Made by a program: the position numbers and the translations under genes. 64,000 nt of DNA, taken from NCBI RefSeq assembly GCF_006715095.1, contig NZ_VFMO01000001.1, forward strand, positions 1,798,001 to 1,862,000, written 5' to 3'. Shown in pieces: positions 59,223-64,000 of this stretch. Position 1 is the stretch's first letter. Each line of letters opens with the position of its first letter. The notes below the pieces were generated by a model. It was not told where the DNA came from, did no database searches, and saw nothing but the letters and a program-made list of their open reading frames with translations. The DNA comes from Yimella lutea (GTDB lineage Bacteria; Actinomycetota; Actinomycetes; Actinomycetales; Dermatophilaceae).

Positions 59223-61214
59223 GTGGCAACCCGTGCAACCCGTGCTCGTCGTGCACCGGCTTCCAAACCGAAGCGCACGCTGATCCTGCTCTTCTTGATC
59301 ATCGCCGCGCTCTTCGGCGGCATCGCGGCGACCACCGTCTGGGCCAAGCCGGCCGGACAATGGACCCCGAAGCTCGGCCTCGATCTCGAAGGTGGCCGCC
59401 AGGTCGTCCTCGAGCCGGTGCTCGGACGCGGCCAGCAGGTCAGTTCGGGCCAGGTGAACCAGGCGGTGAACATCATCCGCCAGCGCGTCGACGGCACGGG
59501 CGTCGCCGAGGCGGAGGTCAGCACCCTGGGTGACCGCAGCATCGTGGTGGCGATCCCGGGCAACCCGTCCAAGGAGATCCTCGACTCTCTCGCGCAGTCC
59601 TCCAAGCTGACGATCCGTCCGGTCATCGCCACGACCCCGCCGGTGGCGGATGCCGCTGCAACGGCGAAGCCGTCGACCAGCAGCGCGCCCTCGACTCCGT
59701 CCGGCTCGCCCTCGACCGCTCCGGCCAAGCCGAGCACGAGCGCTCCGGCCAAGCCGAGCACCTCTGCACCGGCAGCATCGACCTCTGCGAACGCTCCGTT
59801 CCCCGAGGCGTACGCCAAGGCCGCACCGAGCACTCCGGCGCCGAGCACTCCTGCGACCTCCAAGCCTGCGACCTCCAAGCCTGCGACCACGTCGAAGACC
59901 GCCGCGACTACGCCCGCTGCTCCGGCCGACCCGGTTCCCGCGCAGCCGACGCTGCCCGGTGCCGAAGACGCCGGTATTCCGGCCACGCCCAGCGACCCGC
60001 AGTGGGGCGCCAAGCCGGTCGCCGACATCTGGGTGACCAACGGGCTGGCCAAGAAGGGCACTACTTACCAGCAGTTGATGTCGCAGTTCAGCTGCCGCAA
60101 CACCGACCCGAAGAAGGGCCCCACCGCGGCGAAGTTCCGTGAGATCTCCGCGCAGGCGCCCGAGGACGAGCCCTCCGTCGCGTGTGCCAAGGACGGCAAC
60201 GAGGTTCTGCTGATGGGTCCGGTCGAGGTGGACGGTTCCACCATCACCGACGCTTCCTTCGGCCAGCGCACCAACCAGCAGGGCATCGCCACCGGTGAGG
60301 TCGCGGTCAACCTGGAGTTCAACGAAGAGGGCAAGAAGGCCTTCGGCGACATGACCCGTCGTCTGTCCTCCCTGAAGCAGGACCAGAACCGCTCCGCGAT
60401 CAACGTCGACGGGGTCGTCATCTCCGCTCCCGGTACGAACGGCCCGATCGTCGACGGCCGCGCCGAGATCAGCGGAGGCTTCACCTCCGACAGCGCGAAG
60501 ACCCTCGCCGATCAACTCAAGTTCGGCGCGCTGCCGTTCAGCTTCAAGGAACTCACCTCCGACCAGATCAGCCCGCAGCTGGGCACCGACCAGTTGCAGA
60601 AGGGACTCATCGCCGGCGCGATCGGTCTGCTCCTGGTGGTCCTCTACTCGCTGTTCCAGTACCGCGCGCTCGGCCTGGTGACCGTGGCCTCGCTGATCGT
60701 GGCCGGTCTGCTCACCTACGGTGCGGTCACCTTCCTGGGCTACGCGAACAACTTCCGTCTGACCATGGCCGGCATCACCGGCCTCATCGTCGCGATCGGT
60801 ATCACCGCCGACTCCTTCATCGTCTACTTCGAACGAGTCAGGGACGAAGTCAGATCCGGAAGACCATTGCGTGCCGCCGTCGAGACGGGTTGGGCCCGTG
60901 CCCGCCGCACGATCCTGATCTCCGACGCGATGAACTTCATCGCCGCCGCGGTGCTGTACGTGTTGTCCGAATCCAGCGTGAAGGCGTTCGCGTTCACCCT
61001 CGGTGTCACAACCCTGATCGACCTGCTGGTCGTCGTGATGTTCACCCACCCGGTGCTGTCGCTGCTGGCCCGCACCAAGTTCTTCGGCGACGGACACAAG
61101 TGGTCCGGCTTCGACCCCGAGCGCCTGGGCGCCAAGGGTGCGACCTACGCCGGGCGCGGACGCGTCACGATCGCCGATCGCAAGGCCGCTGCGGCCGAAG
61201 GAGGAATGCTCTGA
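59223..61214 (+). CDS. secD: Protein translocase subunit SecD
   Basis: A 663-residue Sec accessory protein. The first membrane helix is at about 20-42, with LGLDLEGGRQVVLEP (D1 motif) and RQRVDGTGVAEAEV in the P1 extracytoplasmic domain. Five more helices follow from about 460 (AGAIGLLLVVLYSLFQYR, TADSFIVYFERVRDE). A Pro/Ala/Ser/Thr insert of about 110 residues (about 145-250) splits P1, much longer than in E. coli and built from DNA repeats. GTG 59223 is used. The stop shares a base with the secF start. Confidence 0.94.
   Translation: MATRATRARRAPASKPKRTLILLFLIIAALFGGIAATTVWAKPAGQWTPKLGLDLEGGRQVVLEPVLGRGQQVSSGQVNQAVNIIRQRVDGTGVAEAEVSTLGDRSIVVAIPGNPSKEILDSLAQSSKLTIRPVIATTPPVADAAATAKPSTSSAPSTPSGSPSTAPAKPSTSAPAKPSTSAPAASTSANAPFPEAYAKAAPSTPAPSTPATSKPATSKPATTSKTAATTPAAPADPVPAQPTLPGAEDAGIPATPSDPQWGAKPVADIWVTNGLAKKGTTYQQLMSQFSCRNTDPKKGPTAAKFREISAQAPEDEPSVACAKDGNEVLLMGPVEVDGSTITDASFGQRTNQQGIATGEVAVNLEFNEEGKKAFGDMTRRLSSLKQDQNRSAINVDGVVISAPGTNGPIVDGRAEISGGFTSDSAKTLADQLKFGALPFSFKELTSDQISPQLGTDQLQKGLIAGAIGLLLVVLYSLFQYRALGLVTVASLIVAGLLTYGAVTFLGYANNFRLTMAGITGLIVAIGITADSFIVYFERVRDEVRSGRPLRAAVETGWARARRTILISDAMNFIAAAVLYVLSESSVKAFAFTLGVTTLIDLLVVVMFTHPVLSLLARTKFFGDGHKWSGFDPERLGAKGATYAGRGRVTIADRKAAAAEGGML
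59718..59765 (+). repeat. 24-bp tandem repeat in secD (unit A)
   Basis: Two near-identical 24-bp units (GCTCCGGCCAAGCCGAGCAC plus 4 variable bases) encode APAKPSTS twice in the low-complexity insert. Confidence 0.75.
59851..59889 (+). repeat. 15-bp tandem repeat in secD (unit B)
   Basis: CTGCGACCTCCAAGC occurs twice in full (59851-59865 and 59866-59880) and once in part, encoding the ATSKP repeat. Confidence 0.75.
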
Positions 61215-62347
61215 TGGCGAGCTTCGCGCAGTTCGGTAACGACCTCTACACCGGACGCCGTCAATTCGACTTCGTCGGACGCCGCAAGACCTGGTACGTC
61301 ATCTCCGCGATCCTTCTCGTCGTCGCGGCCGCCGGCCTGCTCGGCCGGGGTCTGAACCTCGGCCTGGAGTTCAAGGGCGGCTCGGAGCTTCGCGTCCAGG
61401 GCGTCACCCAGATGGACAACTACGAGGAGCGCGCCAAGGACGCCGTGAGTTCCGCCACCGGTGCCAACGACTCGCTCAACGTCACCAAACTGGGTGACAA
61501 CCAGGTACGCATCCAGGCCAAGAAACTCGGCGACAACTCGGCCGCGACGACCGACAAGGTCTCGAACGCGCTGGCCGAGGAGTTCGGTGTCCCGGCCACC
61601 TCCATCGACAGTTCGTACATCGGACCGTCCTGGGGTGAGACCGTCACCCGCAAGGCCCTGATCGCGTTGATCGTCTTCCTGGTGCTGGTGTCCGTCGTGC
61701 TCGCGATCTACTTCCGCACGTGGGCGATGGCGGTCGCCGCGCTGGTCGCGTTGATGCACGACCTCGCGTTCACCGTCGGCATTTACGCGCTGTCCGGGTT
61801 CGAGGTCTCGCCGGCCACGATGATCGGCTTCCTGACGATCCTCGGTTACTCGATCTACGACACCGTCGTCGTGTTCGACAAGGTGCGTGAGAACGTCGAC
61901 GAGGCGCACGCCACCGGTAAGCGTTCCTACGCGCAGGCTGCCAACTACGCCGTCAACCAGACGCTCGTCCGTTCGATCAACACCTCGGTCGTCGCGTTGC
62001 TGCCGATCCTGGCGTTGCTGGTCGTCGGATTCACCATGCTCGGCCCGGGCACCCTGCTCGACCTCGCGCTGGTGCTGTTCATCGGCATCGCCGTCGGCAC
62101 GTACTCCTCGATCTTCATCGCCACTCCGCTGCTGGTGTCGCTGCGCAACCGTGAGCCCGCCAACAAGGAACTGGCCCGGCGCGCGGCGCAGTACCAGGAA
62201 GCGACCGGAGCCGACCACGCAGGCACCGCCGAGACCTCGTCCGGCGTCGTCGACCCGGAGCGGGAGAAGGAACTCGTCGCCGCCCGCAAGGAACGCACCG
62301 CCCGTAAGCGTGAGGTGCACCCGTGGGCCACGAAGGACGACGCGTGA
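61214..62347 (+). CDS. secF: Protein translocase subunit SecF
   Basis: A 377-residue partner of SecD with six membrane helices. Motifs are NLGLEFKGGSELRVQG (P1), ALMHDLAFTVGIYAL and LGYSIYDTVVVFDKVREN, the conserved proton-relay Asp-containing helix. A charged, Lys/Arg/Glu-rich cytoplasmic tail of about 60 residues ends it. The start overlaps secD by one base (TGATG); the stop overlaps apt (GTGA). Confidence 0.96.
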   Translation: MASFAQFGNDLYTGRRQFDFVGRRKTWYVISAILLVVAAAGLLGRGLNLGLEFKGGSELRVQGVTQMDNYEERAKDAVSSATGANDSLNVTKLGDNQVRIQAKKLGDNSAATTDKVSNALAEEFGVPATSIDSSYIGPSWGETVTRKALIALIVFLVLVSVVLAIYFRTWAMAVAALVALMHDLAFTVGIYALSGFEVSPATMIGFLTILGYSIYDTVVVFDKVRENVDEAHATGKRSYAQAANYAVNQTLVRSINTSVVALLPILALLVVGFTMLGPGTLLDLALVLFIGIAVGTYSSIFIATPLLVSLRNREPANKELARRAAQYQEATGADHAGTAETSSGVVDPEREKELVAARKERTARKREVHPWATKDDA

Positions 62348-62865
62348 GCAACGCCTCGCAGGTGCTCCTGGAGCGCGTGCGCGACATCCCCGACTTCCCC
62401 CGGCCGGGCGTGTTGTTCAAGGACCTCAACCCCCTGTTCGCGGACCCCGACGCGTTCGCTCTCGTGCTCGGCGAGGTGGCGTCCGGCTGGGAGGGCACGA
62501 TCGACCTGGTCGCCGGCATCGAAGCTCGCGGCTTCGTCGTGGGCGCTGCGCTGGCCCAGCGGATGGGCGTGGGTTTCCTGCCGGTGCGCAAGGCTGGCAA
62601 GTTGCCGGGGGAGACGATCGACCAGACGTACGACCTGGAGTACGGCACCGCCACCATCGAGATCCCGGCCGACGCGTGCGAGGGCAAGCGCGTGCTGTTG
62701 GTCGACGACGTGCTGGCCACCGGGGGCACCGCCGCCGCTGCGGTCTCGCTGCTGGAACGGGCGGGCGCGACGGTCGTCGGAATCGAGTTCCTGCTCGAGG
62801 TCGGGTTCCTGGAGGGGCGCCGGCTGCTGGAGGGTCACGAGGTCGCGGTCGTCGCGACCGTGTGA
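62344..62865 (+). CDS. apt: Adenine phosphoribosyltransferase
   Basis: A 173-residue purine-salvage enzyme that makes AMP from adenine and PRPP. The PRPP loop is VLLVDDVLATGGTAAA, and FPRPGVLFKDLNPLF and AGIEARGFVVG are the adenine-site segments. It is translationally coupled to secF by GTGA. The position between secF and rel is standard for actinobacteria. Confidence 0.97.
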   Translation: MSNASQVLLERVRDIPDFPRPGVLFKDLNPLFADPDAFALVLGEVASGWEGTIDLVAGIEARGFVVGAALAQRMGVGFLPVRKAGKLPGETIDQTYDLEYGTATIEIPADACEGKRVLLVDDVLATGGTAAAAVSLLERAGATVVGIEFLLEVGFLEGRRLLEGHEVAVVATV

Positions 62866-62899
62866 CGGCACGGCGGTCAGTTCTGCCGCGCTGCGGCAC

Positions 62900-62905
62900 T
62901 AAGAT
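62900..62905 (+). promoter_or_regulatory. Putative -10 box, leaderless rel
   Basis: TAAGAT lies 6 nt before the rel ATG at 62912 without a Shine-Dalgarno sequence. Confidence 0.5.
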
Positions 62906-62911
62906 CAATTC

Positions 62912-64000
62912 ATGGTCGAGCAGGAGCGTTCCGGGTCGCGGGTCAGGGCCCGTCTGGTGCGGCTGGGCGCCCCGCGCACACCGCAGCACAAGGTGCTCGG
63001 CCCGCTGCTGCGCACCGTCCGTGACTCTCACCCCAAGGCCGATGTCACGCTGCTGGAACGCGCGTATGCCGTGGCCGAACACGCCCACCGTGGGCAGACC
63101 CGCAAGTCCGGCGACCCGTATATCACCCACCCGCTCGCGGTCACCACGATCCTGGCCGAACTCGGCATGCAGCCGGCCGTGCTCGCCGCCGCGCTGCTGC
63201 ACGACACCGTCGAGGACACCGACTACTCGCTGAACCAGTTGCGCGAGGACTTCGGCGAGGAGATCGCCCTCCTGGTCGACGGCGTCACCAAGCTCGACAA
63301 GATGAAGTACGGCGACGCGGCGCAGGCCGAGACCGTCCGCAAGATGGTCGTCGCGATGGCCAAGGACATCCGGGTGCTGGTCATCAAACTCGCCGACCGG
63401 CTGCACAACGCGCGCACCTGGCGCTACGTGTCGGTGGAGTCGGCGACCCGCAAGGCCAACGAGACGCTCGAGATCTACGCTCCTCTCGCGCATCGACTGG
63501 GCATGAACACCATCAAGTGGGAGTTGGAAGACCTCTGCTTCGCGGTGCTGCACCCCAAGCTGTACGACGAGATCGCCCGGTTGGTGGCCGACGCCGCCCC
63601 CGCGCGCGAGCAGTATCTGCAGGGTTTCCGCGAACAGGTCAGTACCGACCTCAAGGCGGCGCGGATCGACGCGACGGTCACCAGTCGGCCCAAGCACTAC
63701 TACTCGGTCTACCAGAAGATGATCGTGCGCGGCCGGGAGTTCAAGGACATCTACGACCTGGTCGCGGTGCGCATCCTGGTCGACTCGGTGCGCGACTGTT
63801 ACGCGGTGCTCGGCACCCTGCACACCAGGTGGAGCCCGGTGCCGGGGCGGTTCAAGGACTACATCGCCACCCCGAAGATGAACATGTACCAGTCGTTGCA
63901 CACGACGATCATCGGGCCCGACGGCAAGTCGGTGGAGATCCAGATCCGCACCCACGCGATGCACCACCGGGCCGAGTACGGCGTTGCGGCGCACTGGAAA
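62912..64000 (+). CDS. rel: Bifunctional (p)ppGpp synthetase/hydrolase, 3' end outside window
   Basis: The first 363 codons of a RelA/SpoT homologue; the frame is open to the last base. The HD hydrolase domain has [27 protein letters not shown] (the HDxxED catalytic motif, so hydrolase-competent) and [12 protein letters not shown]. The synthetase domain follows with [28 protein letters not shown] and [20 protein letters not shown], including the acidic and basic nucleotide-site residues. A single long RSH of this type is normal in actinobacteria. TGS and ACT domains would follow outside. Confidence 0.96.
   Translation, partial: MVEQERSGSRVRARLVRLGAPRTPQHKVLGPLLRTVRDSHPKADVTLLERAYAVAEHAHRGQTRKSGDPYITHPLAVTTILAELGMQPAVLAAALLHDTVEDTDYSLNQLREDFGEEIALLVDGVTKLDKMKYGDAAQAETVRKMVVAMAKDIRVLVIKLADRLHNARTWRYVSVESATRKANETLEIYAPLAHRLGMNTIKWELEDLCFAVLHPKLYDEIARLVADAAPAREQYLQGFREQVSTDLKAARIDATVTSRPKHYYSVYQKMIVRGREFKDIYDLVAVRILVDSVRDCYAVLGTLHTRWSPVPGRFKDYIATPKMNMYQSLHTTIIGPDGKSVEIQIRTHAMHHRAEYGVAAHWK

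Noticed and set aside
1..64000. CRISPR array, prophage, IS element or biosynthetic cluster
   Set aside because: No regularly spaced repeats, transposase, integrase, phage structural or assembly-line genes are visible on either strand; the gene order is chromosomal core.

Overview
The window is high-GC DNA packed with genes from a Gram-positive actinobacterium. It has GTG starts, ATGA/GTGA overlaps between cotranscribed genes, and very GC-rich terminators. Marker loci are the coproporphyrin-dependent haem genes (hemE, a hemY-type oxidase, hemQ), the phosphatidylinositol-mannoside locus thrS-HIT-pgsA-acyltransferase-pimA, DUF3000 next to an RNase D, an XRE-MurA fusion, a deazaflavin (F420)-type nitroreductase, and a PolDom/LigC repair pair. 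I infer Micrococcales, possibly near Dermacoccaceae or Intrasporangiaceae; the family is a guess. I see no phage, IS element, CRISPR array or rRNA. This is a chromosomal core segment with scattered gene remnants.

Layout. 1-4.1 kb: a truncated APH-family kinase, an aldo/keto reductase, a glycerophosphodiesterase and an HTH-MurA fusion that carries a palindrome over its own start. 4.2-9.4 kb: a fadA-fadJ type beta-oxidation pair, RNase D and DUF3000, all on the minus strand. 9.5-16.3 kb: an EamA transporter and hemE, a remnant region, a divergent MocR regulator/YczE membrane protein pair, then the hemY-type oxidase and hemQ. 16.4-24.6 kb: msrB, a large secreted nuclease, convergent LigD-type polymerase and LigC ligase, an alpha/beta hydrolase, a RibD-C reductase and PPK2. 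24.6-32.3 kb: glgX, a YihY-family membrane protein, tRNA Gly-Cys-Val, a PAP2 phosphatase, duplicate tRNA Gly-Val, pabB-pabC, a TIGR02611-like protein and tRNA-Val(CAC). 32.3-38.6 kb: a gluconate module (GntR-type regulator, permease, kinase), a cupin, an ABC exporter with a divergent MarR regulator, and an MT0933-like antitoxin protein.

38.6-48.6 kb: an amidohydrolase remnant, thrS, a GNAT, the F420-type protein, then the HIT-pgsA-acyltransferase-pimA operon and the PLP synthase genes pdxS and pdxT, which are separated by an opposing GNAT gene. 48.6-55.1 kb: a complete branched-chain-amino-acid-type ABC importer with a divergent PucR/CdaR-like regulator. 55.2-64 kb: yebC, a decayed EEP-family pseudogene, ruvCAB, yajC-secD-secF, apt and the first part of rel.

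Functional themes. Haem is made by the Gram-positive (coproporphyrin) route. Cell-envelope work is represented by PIM lipids, Sec translocation and the MurA fusion. DNA maintenance covers ruvCAB, PolDom and LigC. Several regulators sit next to inverted repeats (HTH-MurA, MocR, MarR, GntR, PucR). A recurrent TANNNT box 6-7 nt before the start codon suggests several leaderless mRNAs. Three remnants (13E12/HNH-like, 8-oxoguanine-deaminase-like, EEP-like) mark ongoing gene loss.
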